Translations under genes and position numbers: made by a program
NCBI RefSeq assembly: GCF_900109685.1
Contig: NZ_FOBB01000004.1
Location: forward strand, 468,117-532,116
Direction: 5' to 3'
Length of the DNA: 64,000 bases
Source of the DNA: Chitinophaga rupis
Lineage (GTDB): Bacteria > Bacteroidota > Bacteroidia > Chitinophagales > Chitinophagaceae
Notes under the pieces: generated by a model
Databases searched by the model: none
What the model was told of the DNA's origin: nothing
Seen by the model: the letters and a program-made list of their open reading frames with translations, nothing else
Shown here: positions 45,392-54,980 of the stretch, in pieces
How positions within the stretch are numbered: position 1 is the stretch's first letter
Layout: every line of letters begins with the position of its first letter

Positions 45392-45805
45392 TTATAAAAA
45401 TTTCCGATCCTTGCTGTCAATAATCAGATCATTGATAGAGGCATAACGTTTCTGCATGAAGCCATTGGCGTCAAACTCCCATTGCTCATTGCCATAAGAG
45501 CGGAACCACTGGCCGGCTGCATCATGCCATTCATATTCAAACCGTACGCTGATGCGGTTGTCTGTAAAGCTCCACAGCTCTTTTTTCAGTTTGTAGTCCA
45601 GCTCTTTCTCCCATTTTTTTGTAAGGAATGCCTGCACTTCTGCGCGGCCGTTAATGAACTGATCGCGGTTACGCCATTCGGTATCTATAGTGTATGCTAA
45701 AGAAACACGCTGCGGATCGCGGGTATTCCAGGCATCTTCTGCCATTTGTACTTTTTGCAGGGCGGTTTCACGTGTGAAGGGAGGTAGCGGATGTTTTTGT
45801 TCCAT
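45392..45805 (-). CDS. DUF1348 / NTF2-like protein
   Basis: A 137-residue protein of the DUF1348 NTF2-like family, with the stretch AWNTRDPQRVSLAYTIDTEWRNRD and FINGRAEVQAFLTKKWEKEL, and a curved sheet ending in WEFDANGFMQKRYASIND. NTF2-like folds form a cavity for small ligands; no catalytic residues can be assigned. It is preceded and followed by unrelated genes. Confidence 0.85.
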   Translation of the reverse strand: MEQKHPLPPFTRETALQKVQMAEDAWNTRDPQRVSLAYTIDTEWRNRDQFINGRAEVQAFLTKKWEKELDYKLKKELWSFTDNRISVRFEYEWHDAAGQWFRSYGNEQWEFDANGFMQKRYASINDLIIDSKDRKFL

Positions 45806-45856
45806 ATTACAAGCAGCTTATAATGACCTGCCGGGGCAAAGGTAAAATGAATTACG

Positions 45857-46348
45857 TTAAGTACGCTTGGTTATAAAACTAATGCGGCCATTGGTTTCCA
45901 TATAGGCTTTTTCTATTACTGCTAGTGATTCCTGTTTAGTTTCCAGGCGCAGGCTTTGCATCAGGTCTTCCTCACTTAAAGCAGCAAACCTCATATTTTC
46001 CCATACAATATTGCCTGATTCATATAATACCAGCGCTTTGCCCTTGAGCAAATTATTCATACGGCTGCTTTTGCCCGATAACCAGGATAATAAACGGTGT
46101 ACTGCTATCATAACGGAAGAAGCGGCTACGGTATCCCAGTAAGGGGAAGCGCCTACCACTCCCCTGGCCAGCACGGCGCCCAGCATAATAATGATAATGG
46201 TATCAAAGGCCGATTTTTTTCCAAAGATGCGCATGCCGCCGATCCGCACCAGGGTAAGCGCAATAAAGAACATTACAAATGCGCGCACAGACATTTGCAA
46301 AATGGTGATGTTTTCCCCTTCCCCCCAGAAAGTACCCAGTATATCCAT
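45857..46348 (-). CDS. DUF421 (YetF-domain) membrane protein
   Basis: A 163-residue protein with transmembrane helices at about 20-37, 48-66 and 72-90 and the DUF421 signature region RIFGKKSAFDTIIIIMLGAVLARGVVG, followed by a YetF-like cytoplasmic domain ending in SFITKRT. The family is widespread, probably stress linked; role unknown. Confidence 0.88.
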   Translation of the reverse strand: MDILGTFWGEGENITILQMSVRAFVMFFIALTLVRIGGMRIFGKKSAFDTIIIIMLGAVLARGVVGASPYWDTVAASSVMIAVHRLLSWLSGKSSRMNNLLKGKALVLYESGNIVWENMRFAALSEEDLMQSLRLETKQESLAVIEKAYMETNGRISFITKRT

Positions 46349-46474
46349 AACGTTTGTTTAAAAGGCCTACCTCAAAAATCAAACCGGTTGTGAAAATAAT
46401 TACTCAATTACCGCCTGGGAGCTGCGTGATAGCGCTTTCATAAGGGCTGGCATGATTTTATGGCCTGTTATAGA

Positions 46475-47386
46475 ATGGCCCGCAACCACACAACCATTTA
46501 TGCAGCGCTGGTAGCCAACCTGCTGATCGCTGTTATTAAATTCATTTCAGGTTTTGCAACCCGCAGCTCCGCCATGCTATCAGAAGCCGTGCATTCCCTG
46601 GTGGACACTGCCAACCAGCTGTTATTGCTGCTGGGCATCCGCAACAGCAAACGGAAGCCGGATGCCAACCGCCCGTTTGGTTATGGGAAAGAGCTGTACT
46701 TCTGGTCTTTCATTGTTTCTATCCTCATTTTTGGCGTGGGCGGCAGCGTCTCTATTTACCAGGGTATTGTGCATTTGCGGAATCCGCCGCCGCTGGAAGA
46801 TCCCACCTGGAATTACGTGGTGCTGGCGCTTTCTTTTTTGTTTGATGGCAGCTCTTTAGTAATAGCAGCCAGGGAGTTTAATAAGGTACGGGGCGATAGC
46901 TCCTGGTGGATGGCTATACGCCGCAGTAAAGACCCGGCCAGCTTTGTAGTGTTGTTTGAAGATAGCGCTGCGGTAATTGGCTTGCTGGTAGTAGCGGTGT
47001 TTGTGTACCTGGGCCACCTGTTCAATAATCCGTATTTTGATGGTATTGCTTCCCTGATCGTAGGCGCACTGTTAACCCTTGTATCTGTGCTGCTGGCGCG
47101 GGAAAGCCGCAGCCTGCTGATGGGTGAAGGTATCAGCAATGATACGCAAAAGCAGATCATTCAGCTGGTGAACAAAGACCCGGCGGTGCAGGGTGTACAA
47201 CATATTTTCTCCACCTACCAGTCGCCGGAAGAAGTGATGCTGATGATAATGGTGTCCTTTAAACCGGACCTGGACACGGAGGATATTTATGACGCCATTG
47301 AGCGCATCCGCGCAGCGGTTAAACAGGCTTACCCATTGGTGCATTACATTATTATTCAGCCGGAAGAAGCTGCCGTGAAAAAATAA
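46475..47386 (+). CDS. cation diffusion facilitator transporter
   Basis: A CDF family divalent-metal/proton antiporter (zinc, iron or manganese are usual substrates). Six helices lie in residues 6-205, with the metal-binding pair in helix 2 (SEAVHSLVDTANQ: His and Asp) and helix 5 (ASLIVGALLT follows FDGI, Asp), and a C-terminal cytoplasmic domain (about 205-303). The start at 46475 (MARNHTTIYAALVANLL) fits the family better than an ATG five codons upstream. A hairpin terminator follows directly. Confidence 0.92.
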   Translation: MARNHTTIYAALVANLLIAVIKFISGFATRSSAMLSEAVHSLVDTANQLLLLLGIRNSKRKPDANRPFGYGKELYFWSFIVSILIFGVGGSVSIYQGIVHLRNPPPLEDPTWNYVVLALSFLFDGSSLVIAAREFNKVRGDSSWWMAIRRSKDPASFVVLFEDSAAVIGLLVVAVFVYLGHLFNNPYFDGIASLIVGALLTLVSVLLARESRSLLMGEGISNDTQKQIIQLVNKDPAVQGVQHIFSTYQSPEEVMLMIMVSFKPDLDTEDIYDAIERIRAAVKQAYPLVHYIIIQPEEAAVKK

Positions 47387-47393
47387 ATTGTAT

Positions 47394-47420
47394 AATAGCG
47401 TGCAATGCGCTATTTTTTCC
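47394..47420 (+). terminator. rho-independent terminator of the CDF gene
   Basis: AATAGCG (47394-47400) pairs with CGCTATT (47408-47414) over a 7-nt loop, followed by TTTT, immediately after the CDF stop codon. Confidence 0.85.
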
Positions 47421-47451
47421 CCGTAAATGTGCAAAACGCCGGCCACCTGCT

Positions 47452-50400
47452 ATGTCTGATCTGTTCAAAAAAAATACACCATCCTCCCTTGCCGGACCTC
47501 ATGCGCTTATACTTTCCAGATTGCGGAACCGCCTGTTTGATACCAGCCGGCGTAACCGTTTGCTGTATTACAAAAGCGGCAGCCGTTTTGTAAATCTTAC
47601 CACAGGCAGTGTGCCCCTGGCATTAAAGCCGGAATATATTTCCGCTGCTGCCCTGCTTAGCTGGAACAACATCAGCAAAGCTGTAAAAGGTGAAAAAGAC
47701 CTGCTGCTGAATGAGCTGCTGCATTTCCGGGAGCATCCTTACCTGCAGCCGCAGCTGAATGGCATCCGCCAGCAGTCGGAAAGCGATGAACGGGAATATG
47801 GCTTTAGCCAGCTAAAGCTGGTGGTGGCTTTTTTACACTGGCATAATTTAACCATCGATAACAGTACCCGCATTCAAAGCCCCTTATTGCTGCTGCCGGT
47901 AAAACTTAAACGCAGCAAAGGCGTGCCGGACGACCGGTTCACCTTAGAGCTGCAGGATAATATGGCCACTGTAAACCCGGTGCTGGCGCAGTACCTGCAG
48001 GAGCTGTATGGCATTACCTTACCGGAAACGGTGGCATTTGAAAAAGATACCATGCAGGCGTTTTACGAAACAGTAAAAGCGCTGATCGAAAATGCAGGAC
48101 AGCAGGTACAATTACATTTCAGCGAACAGCCGGAAGTAACTTCACAATATTATACCGCACAACAAACCCTTATCACCTACCTGAAACGCTTAGGTAAAAC
48201 ACCTGATATAACGGAGATACCCGCACCAGTTGTAATACAGGACCCACAGCACTGGGAGCTGGATGTATGTAACCTGGTGCTGGGAAATTTCAACTATAAA
48301 AAAATGAGCCTGGTAAGTGATTATAACCAGGCATTAGAACAAGCCAGCGCGCACCCGGTATTTGCAGAGCTGTTCAGCGAACAGCCCAAAGCACCAGTAC
48401 TGGCGCCTGCCAGCCATTCCCCGGCCGACTGGTACCATGTGATCAGCGCCGATCCTACACAAACCAATGCCATCCTGCAGGGCAGAACAGGGCGGAGCTA
48501 TATTATACAGGGGCCACCCGGTACCGGTAAAAGCCAAACCATCACCAACCTGATAGCAGATTATTTAGCGCAGGGCAAAACCGTGTTGTTTGTTTGTGAA
48601 AAAAGGGCTGCGCTGGATGTAGTGTATCACCGCCTGCAGCAGAACAAGCTGGCAGAGCTGTGCTGTTATATTCACGATAGCCAGGCTGATAAGAAAACAT
48701 TTATCCAGGAGCTGAAAACCGTGTATGACGATTTTCTGCGCTCCAAGATGGACCTTACCCACCTGACCTTACGGCGGCAAATAGCCGTTGAACATTTGCA
48801 ACGGCAGCTGCAGGTATTACAAGCCTATCATGCCCGGCAAAATAACCAGTATGAAAATACCGGGCTGCCTACCCGGGAGCTGATAGCACGGCTGGTAGCG
48901 CTACAGCCGCATATGCCCATGCTGGATGCGCAACAGCAGGCCGGTATGCCCGGTTACAGCCAGTGGCTGGAATTTGGCGATACCCTTCAAGACCTGGGCC
49001 GCGTGCTGGAACAGCAGGGCGCTGATGCTGCATTTGCAAAACACCCCTTTCGTAATTTAGGTAATGCGGTGATCCTCTCTGACCAGGCTTTTACCCTGGT
49101 GAATAACATGGCCTCACACGCGCAGGGCGCTATTGATCATATTGTACGCATCATTACCACCAACCACCTGCCTTATGAGTATACGGAAAAACTGGTAAGC
49201 ATTATTACGCTGGTGAAAACAGCCGCTGTACTGGCGCCGCTGGCTGAGAGCAGTAATTTACAGCTGGTAGATCCTTCGCATAAAGAAGCCAAACGTTTTG
49301 AAAAAGCTTACCGGCAATACCGGAAATTACAAAAGGCTTATAAACAAACGGTAAAGGCTAATAGTAAATGGCGGCAGAAATTCAGCGCACAGGAAACCAA
49401 ACATGGCTTAGCCATTGCGCATAAATATGAGCGGTCTTTTTTCCGCTTCTTCAGCCCTTCCTGGAAACGCTTAAAAAAAGAGCTGTTACGCGCGTATGAT
49501 TTCTCCGGCCACCAGCTGCCACCTGCCTACAGCGACGTGCTGCAGCAGCTGCAGGAGGAATATGCCGCACTTGAAAAAGCGCAGAAACACCTGCAGGCCA
49601 CGCAGCAAAAATACCGGGTAGATAACCTTCAAACCATTCACATAGGTATTGAAACACTGCGGCGTAAGCTGGGCAACGCGCATGTTGATTACCTGCTGCA
49701 ACACCCGGCGGCCAATGAGCTGGTGCTGCAGCTGAATGCATTGAACAATACCCTGCACCAGCTGGAGCTGCAGCTGCAGCAATCGTTGTACCGGTATGAA
49801 CAGAAATCACTGTTACAGGTAAACGAAGAGCTGACCGCCATCAGCAAAAATGCAGGAGCCGTACAAAAACTGCTGCCCGCATTGCAGGCCTTTGCCGCAT
49901 TGCCATTGCCTTTGCAGGAAGTGATCCGCCATATTCCCTTAACGCCGCAGCAGGCGGAGGCAGCCATGGCGCATACTTCCCTGCAGCTGATCCTGGACCA
50001 TCACCCTGCTTTTGCGGCCACCACCCATGCAACCCTGCAACAAGTGGTAAAAGAAATAGCGCAAACCTACCAGCACTTACTGGTGCTGAACAGTGATTAT
50101 ATACGCGCTACCAGGCGGCAGCAGTTCCTGCAGCATTATGCCATTAGCCATACGGCCGCCAGCCATCTGAAACCGGAACAAAGAATATTAAAGAAAGCCT
50201 ATGCTGAAGGCCGGCGCATCCTGGAACATGAAATGAGCAAAACCATGCGCTTCCGCAGCATACGGGAAATGGCATCCTATGAAAGCGGTTTGGTGTTAAA
50301 GGATATTAAACCGGTATGGCTCATGAGCCCATTAAGCGTGAGTGACAGCCTGCCCATGGATGCCGGTTTATTTGACGTGGTTATTTTTGATGAAGCCAGC

Positions 50401-51705
50401 CAGATACCGGTGGAAGAAGGAATACCCGCACTTTTCCGCGCGCCGCAAACCATTATTGTGGGCGATGATAAACAGATGCCGCCGGGCCAGTTCTTCCAGC
50501 ACCGCAGTGCAGACGCAGAAGATACAGATCTGCCGGAAGCGGAAGCAAGCTACCCTACAGATGCAGAAAGCCTGCTGGTGCAGGGCGCAGGCAAATTACC
50601 GGGCACTATGCTCAGCTGGCATTACCGCAGCCGGTATGAATCGCTGATCAGCTTTTCCAACCACGCATTTTATGGCGCGGAGCTGCTCACCATCCCGGAT
50701 CATAGCACCCCTGCACAGCAAACACCTTTGCAGCAGGTGCTGCAACCGGAAGAGGGAACTGCCAACGCAGCACAGCTGCTGCAAAACAGCATCAGCTACC
50801 ATTACCTACCGGAAGGCATCTACGAAAACCGCCGCAATACAGCTGAAGCGGGGTATATTGCTTATATTGTAAAACAGCTGCTGCTGGATAATGTGCAGGA
50901 CAGCATTGGCATTGTAGCATTCAGCCAGGAACAGCAGGGCGCTATTACAGATGCGCTTAGCGCGCTGGCTGCTACGGACCGGGAATTTGAAGCGCTGCTG
51001 GAAAATGCATATAACCGGGAAGAAGGCGGACAGTTCACCGGCCTGTTTGTAAAAAACCTGGAGAATGTTCAGGGCGATGAAAGGGACATCATCATTATAA
51101 GCGTTTGTTACGGGCCTGACCGGCAACGGGATATGCGCATGAACTTTGGCCCTGTGAACCGCCGTGGGGGCGAGAAAAGACTGAACGTAATATTCAGCCG
51201 GGCCAGGAAACATATGGCGGTGGTGAGCAGCATACAACACCACCACATTACCAATGAGCATAATGACGGCGCACGTTACTTTAAACGCTTTTTACAATAT
51301 GCGGAAATGGTAAGCACCGGCAATATGCAGCAGGCACGGGAAATACTGGATAGCCTGGTGCTGCCGGGCACCCGGTCTTCTATCACTGCTGACCAGAACA
51401 ATATTGTAAGTGAGCAGATCAGAACAGCGCTGGAAACAGCCGGTTATACGGTAGATGTAAATGTTGGGCAAAGCAGCTTTAAATGTTCCATAGCTGTAAA
51501 ACGGCAGGCTAGCGATACAAACTATAGCTTAGGCATTTTACTGGATGATGCCACTCATTATCATAACAACAATCTTATAGAACAATATTATCAACGCCCC
51601 GCTATTTTACAGGCCTTTGGCTGGAAAACGGTGAATGTGTATGCAAAAGACTGGCTGGAAGACCGGGAGAAAGTGATGGGGATGATCTTAGGAATGCTGA
51701 AATAA
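47452..51705 (+). CDS. DUF4011 superfamily 1 helicase-nuclease fusion
   Basis: 1417 residues. The N-terminal DUF4011 domain (about 15-330, LRNRLFDTSRRNRLLYYK) is followed by an SF1 (Upf1/Sen1-like) helicase split by a long coiled-coil/helical insertion (about 580-850). Walker A GPPGTGKS is at 354-361, Walker B DEASQ with Asp980-Glu981, then GDDKQMPP, SWHYRSRYESLI, a VQGDERDIIIIS box and GGEKRLNVIFSRAR with the arginine finger. The C-terminus (about 1290-1417) has the fold pattern of MTES_1575/Vsr-like restriction nucleases (GILLDDATHYH...WLEDREKV). Such fusions occur in defence-related loci. It is followed 67 nt later by rmuC. Confidence 0.88.
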   Translation: MSDLFKKNTPSSLAGPHALILSRLRNRLFDTSRRNRLLYYKSGSRFVNLTTGSVPLALKPEYISAAALLSWNNISKAVKGEKDLLLNELLHFREHPYLQPQLNGIRQQSESDEREYGFSQLKLVVAFLHWHNLTIDNSTRIQSPLLLLPVKLKRSKGVPDDRFTLELQDNMATVNPVLAQYLQELYGITLPETVAFEKDTMQAFYETVKALIENAGQQVQLHFSEQPEVTSQYYTAQQTLITYLKRLGKTPDITEIPAPVVIQDPQHWELDVCNLVLGNFNYKKMSLVSDYNQALEQASAHPVFAELFSEQPKAPVLAPASHSPADWYHVISADPTQTNAILQGRTGRSYIIQGPPGTGKSQTITNLIADYLAQGKTVLFVCEKRAALDVVYHRLQQNKLAELCCYIHDSQADKKTFIQELKTVYDDFLRSKMDLTHLTLRRQIAVEHLQRQLQVLQAYHARQNNQYENTGLPTRELIARLVALQPHMPMLDAQQQAGMPGYSQWLEFGDTLQDLGRVLEQQGADAAFAKHPFRNLGNAVILSDQAFTLVNNMASHAQGAIDHIVRIITTNHLPYEYTEKLVSIITLVKTAAVLAPLAESSNLQLVDPSHKEAKRFEKAYRQYRKLQKAYKQTVKANSKWRQKFSAQETKHGLAIAHKYERSFFRFFSPSWKRLKKELLRAYDFSGHQLPPAYSDVLQQLQEEYAALEKAQKHLQATQQKYRVDNLQTIHIGIETLRRKLGNAHVDYLLQHPAANELVLQLNALNNTLHQLELQLQQSLYRYEQKSLLQVNEELTAISKNAGAVQKLLPALQAFAALPLPLQEVIRHIPLTPQQAEAAMAHTSLQLILDHHPAFAATTHATLQQVVKEIAQTYQHLLVLNSDYIRATRRQQFLQHYAISHTAASHLKPEQRILKKAYAEGRRILEHEMSKTMRFRSIREMASYESGLVLKDIKPVWLMSPLSVSDSLPMDAGLFDVVIFDEASQIPVEEGIPALFRAPQTIIVGDDKQMPPGQFFQHRSADAEDTDLPEAEASYPTDAESLLVQGAGKLPGTMLSWHYRSRYESLISFSNHAFYGAELLTIPDHSTPAQQTPLQQVLQPEEGTANAAQLLQNSISYHYLPEGIYENRRNTAEAGYIAYIVKQLLLDNVQDSIGIVAFSQEQQGAITDALSALAATDREFEALLENAYNREEGGQFTGLFVKNLENVQGDERDIIIISVCYGPDRQRDMRMNFGPVNRRGGEKRLNVIFSRARKHMAVVSSIQHHHITNEHNDGARYFKRFLQYAEMVSTGNMQQAREILDSLVLPGTRSSITADQNNIVSEQIRTALETAGYTVDVNVGQSSFKCSIAVKRQASDTNYSLGILLDDATHYHNNNLIEQYYQRPAILQAFGWKTVNVYAKDWLEDREKVMGMILGMLK

Positions 51706-51737
51706 GAGAAGAATGTAAGATTATGAACAGGCGCCTT

Positions 51738-51768
51738 TTTAATTTTTACTTTTTCACTTTTAACTTTT
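51738..51768. repeat. ACTTTTT microsatellite-like spacer before rmuC
   Basis: The spacer between the helicase-nuclease and rmuC consists of TTTTTAATTTTTACTTTTTCACTTTTAACTTTT-type units, the same sequence family as the block at 41.5-41.9 kb. Confidence 0.75.
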
Positions 51769-51772
51769 CACG

Positions 51773-53110
51773 ATGGAAATAATATATGTATTACTGGCAG
51801 TGATATTATTACTGCTGGTAGTAGTGCTGGTAATGATGAATAAAGCCGCCAATACCTCCCGCCAAAATACCTTACAATATAAAACAGATCAGCTGCTGGA
51901 TAGCCTGCACCGGCTGGAAGCCGCTGTGAAGCAGGAAATGGTGACCAACCGCGCAGAAACCAATGAAGCGGCAAAGAACACGCGTACAGAAATGACAGCC
52001 TCCCTGCAGGTATTTGGCGGCCAGCTTTCCGGCGCTATGAAAAACACCAGCGACCTGCAAAAGAACCAGCTGGAAACTTTTTCTACTAATCTGAATATGC
52101 TAACCCGCAGCATGGAGGACAAGCTGCAGTATTTAACCAGCTCGCTGGACAAAAAGATCACGGACCTGCAATCCGGCAACGAGAAAAAGCTGGATGAGAT
52201 GCGGGCCACCGTAGATGAAAAGCTGCAAAAGACACTGGAAACACGCTTAGGTGAATCGTTCCGTTTGGTAAGCGAGCGGCTGGAAGCCGTGCACAAAGGA
52301 TTGGGCGATATGCAGCAGTTAGCCACCGGGGTAGGTGATCTGAAACGTGTGCTCACCAACGTAAAAACCAGGGGCATCTTAGGTGAATACCAGCTGGAAA
52401 ATATGCTGGACCAGCTGCTAACACCGGAGCAATATACCAAAAATGTAAAGACCAAAGCCGGCTCCAATGCGCTGGTGGAATTTGCGGTAAAGCTGCCGGG
52501 CAAAGACAAGGAACAGGTATTATGGCTGCCCATTGACTCCAAGTTCCCAAAAGAAGATTTTGAGCTGCTGATGGAAGCCTATGATAAGGCTATTCCGGAA
52601 GCGATTGAAGAATGCCGCAAGAACTTTATAAAAGGCATTAAAAAATGCGCGGTTGATATCTTTAGCAAATACATTGATCCGCCTAACACTACCGACTTTG
52701 CTATTTTATTCCTGCCCTTTGAAAGCCTGTATGCAGAAGTGATCCGTACACCGGGTTTGTTTGAGGCCATACAAAGAGAATCCCGCATTATTATAACAGG
52801 GCCCACTACCCTTTCCGCATTGCTGAATAGCCTGCAGATGGGCTTCCGCACCCTGGCCATTGAAAAACGTTCCAGCGAAGTATGGCAGCTGCTGGGCGCC
52901 GTGAAAACGGAGTTCGGCAACTTTGGAACTATTTTGGATAAAACACAGAAGAAATTACAGGAAGCCAGCAATGTAATTGATGAAGCAGGACGCAGGTCGC
53001 GCTCCATAGAACGCAAGCTGCGCAATGTGCAGGAGCTGCCTGCTGAACAGGTGAACTTATTATTAGGCGATACAGCTACCCCTACTGTTGCAAACGATGA
53101 TGAAAAATAA
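51773..53110 (+). CDS. rmuC: DNA recombination protein RmuC
   Basis: A 445-residue RmuC homologue: one N-terminal transmembrane helix (residues 3-22), a long coiled coil (about 30-190) and the C-terminal RmuC nuclease-like domain (GILGEYQLENMLDQLLTPEQY..., LPIDSKFPKEDFELL, DFAILFLPFESLYAEV, ITGPTTLSALLNSLQMGF). RmuC limits inversions at inverted repeats and is membrane anchored through its N-terminal helix. It is downstream of and probably co-transcribed with the helicase-nuclease gene. Confidence 0.94.
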   Translation: MEIIYVLLAVILLLLVVVLVMMNKAANTSRQNTLQYKTDQLLDSLHRLEAAVKQEMVTNRAETNEAAKNTRTEMTASLQVFGGQLSGAMKNTSDLQKNQLETFSTNLNMLTRSMEDKLQYLTSSLDKKITDLQSGNEKKLDEMRATVDEKLQKTLETRLGESFRLVSERLEAVHKGLGDMQQLATGVGDLKRVLTNVKTRGILGEYQLENMLDQLLTPEQYTKNVKTKAGSNALVEFAVKLPGKDKEQVLWLPIDSKFPKEDFELLMEAYDKAIPEAIEECRKNFIKGIKKCAVDIFSKYIDPPNTTDFAILFLPFESLYAEVIRTPGLFEAIQRESRIIITGPTTLSALLNSLQMGFRTLAIEKRSSEVWQLLGAVKTEFGNFGTILDKTQKKLQEASNVIDEAGRRSRSIERKLRNVQELPAEQVNLLLGDTATPTVANDDEK

Positions 53111-53169
53111 TACCTTGTTACAATTGTAAACCTGTTTTTTTTATTGTAAAACCCAAATCTTCCACCCGT

Positions 53170-54192
53170 ATGAAAACACCTCTCCTGTATGCTATAGGCG
53201 TATGCCTGTTGGCAGGCGCCTGCGCCAAGAACAATGCAGCCAATGATACTGCCGGTAATGGATTAACTACCAAAAGCAAAGCCACTGCGCTGGCAGCGCC
53301 CTCTGACCCTACCCGCGCGGAGCTGCGGCATATTATTGAAAACGTAACAGGCGCTGATGCGCACATTTACAATGCAAAGGATAATGTAGGTCATACCATG
53401 GACTGCGCAAAAATTATTGCCAATCCCAGTGGCGGATTTATTGCTGTATACCACACCTATGTAAATGGCCAGGCAAAGGTGAACCTGGCTTCATCCACCG
53501 ATGTATTACACTGGACCTGGATCCGCGAGCTGGCCGGCAGCAATACGGGCAGCGCATCGCAGCCCACCATTGCCGTTGCAGCCGACGGCGGTTTTGTAAT
53601 GGCCTGGGAGCAGGAGCCTAATAACCATTTAAAGTTTGTGTATTTCCGTAACTGGACCGATCTGCAGAACGGCGCAGTAAATAAAAGCTTTAATGCGCCG
53701 CAAACACTTTCCTCCTGCGCAGAAGGTACGCCTAACCTGTATTATGCCAGCAGTACCCGGCTGGATGTAGGCCATCATTTTTATTCCAATTGTGATGTGG
53801 ACCGGCAGGCCCGCGGCACCCTCACCAACTTTAATACCTGGACCACCAGCAAGCAGCCCAACTTTGACAATGCCTTATTGTACTGGGGGGTAAAAGGCAA
53901 CATTGGTGACCGGGATGCCACTGTTTACAAAGGTTACAACTTTGGCGTAATTGAAGGCCAGGGCACTAAAGGTGATTTTGGTACCTGGCGTACATATTTA
54001 TACGATTACCAGACCGGCAATGCAGACACGCTGCATATTGTAACGGATCATGGCAGCAAGGCATTTGCAAATCCTACCATTACCAATACGGTGATCAACG
54101 GGCAGCAGGCGATATTAGTAACCCTGTTTGTACCCAGCGAGAATAGTGGCAGCGGGGAGGCCGGAGAGCTGATCTACTATAAGAAGTATTAG
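53170..54192 (+). CDS. lipoprotein with propeller-like repeats, function unknown
   Basis: A 340-residue lipoprotein: the lipobox LAGAC puts Cys18 first, followed by Ala-Lys-Asn-Asn. A Thr/Lys/Ala-rich linker leads to a domain with repeated F-x-A-V-Y/W-E-Q blades (GGFIAVYHTY, GGFVMAWEQE), suggesting a five-bladed propeller such as found in glycosidases of clan GH-F or -J, but I see no catalytic triad. Role unknown. Confidence 0.72.
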   Translation: MKTPLLYAIGVCLLAGACAKNNAANDTAGNGLTTKSKATALAAPSDPTRAELRHIIENVTGADAHIYNAKDNVGHTMDCAKIIANPSGGFIAVYHTYVNGQAKVNLASSTDVLHWTWIRELAGSNTGSASQPTIAVAADGGFVMAWEQEPNNHLKFVYFRNWTDLQNGAVNKSFNAPQTLSSCAEGTPNLYYASSTRLDVGHHFYSNCDVDRQARGTLTNFNTWTTSKQPNFDNALLYWGVKGNIGDRDATVYKGYNFGVIEGQGTKGDFGTWRTYLYDYQTGNADTLHIVTDHGSKAFANPTITNTVINGQQAILVTLFVPSENSGSGEAGELIYYKKY

Positions 54193-54210
54193 GAGAATGT
54201 AAAATAAAAT

Positions 54211-54256
54211 TTGCGTAGTTAAATAACTACATTTAAATTTGTAGTCAAATAACTAC
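54211..54256 (+). promoter_or_regulatory. promoter with twin ArsR-like operators ahead of the YdeI-like gene
   Basis: Reading in order: TTG -33 box (54211-54213), perfect palindrome GTAGTTAAATAACTAC (54215-54230), -7 box TAAATTTG (54234-54241; 20-nt spacer), and palindrome GTAGTCAAATAACTAC (54241-54256). The layout copies the SRPBCC-ArsR promoter at 17833-17881, with one operator in the spacer and one at the start region. No ArsR gene is adjacent. Confidence 0.7.
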
Positions 54257-54386
54257 ACAATAATTTAAAGAATTGTATAGTTTGGCGGTAAGGCATGCGG
54301 ATTTTCCGCTGTCACGTACGTCCAGTCTGTAGCATCATGTATTTCAGGCCTGCAGACAAAAAGCTTATTTCAGTTAACTTTAATAA

Positions 54387-54977
54387 ATGAACAACATGAA
54401 TCCAAAGGTTGATTTCTACTTCGCTAAATCCGAAAAGTGGCCAAAAGAGCTGAAGCAGCTGAGAACTATCGCGCTTGAGTGCGGGCTCACGGAAGAATTG
54501 AAGTGGGGCTGCCCTTGTTATACACATCAGAACAGTAACATTGTTTTAATACATGAGTTTAAAGAATACTGCGCGTACTTATTCTTCAAAGGTGTGCTGT
54601 TAAATGATACCAATGGCATTTTAATCCAGCAAACAGAGAATGTGCAGTCAGCGCGCCAGATCCGGTTCACCAACGTGAAGGAAATAGTGGAAATGAAGGA
54701 CATCCTGAAAACCTATATTTATGAAGCCATTGCAGTAGAAGAAGCCGGCTTGAAAGTAACTTTAAAAAAGACGTCGGAATTTAATGTTCCTGAAGAATTT
54801 CAAAAGAAGCTGGATAAGATGCCGGCCCTGAAAAAAGCTTTTGAAGCATTAACCCCTGGCAGGCAGAGAGCCTACCTTTTTCATTTCTCTCAACCCAAAC
54901 AATCCAAAACCCGGGAGGCAAGGGTTGAAAAATATCTGAAGCAAATACTCAGTGGAAAGGGATTAGATGATGAGTGA
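54387..54977 (+). CDS. YdeI/DUF1801-family protein
   Basis: A 196-residue cytoplasmic protein with the opening NPKVDFYFAKSEKWPKEL and LKWGCPCYTHQNSNIVLIHEFK typical of DUF1801/YdeI-like proteins, and a C-terminal Lys/Arg-rich helix (RQRAYLFHFSQPKQSKTREARVEKY) characteristic of the family. Function is unproven; often found with ArsR and SRPBCC genes. An ATG three codons in (54396) is an equally good start. Its promoter region carries the twin operators at 54211-54256. Confidence 0.9.
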   Translation: MNNMNPKVDFYFAKSEKWPKELKQLRTIALECGLTEELKWGCPCYTHQNSNIVLIHEFKEYCAYLFFKGVLLNDTNGILIQQTENVQSARQIRFTNVKEIVEMKDILKTYIYEAIAVEEAGLKVTLKKTSEFNVPEEFQKKLDKMPALKKAFEALTPGRQRAYLFHFSQPKQSKTREARVEKYLKQILSGKGLDDE

Positions 54978-54980
54978 TCG

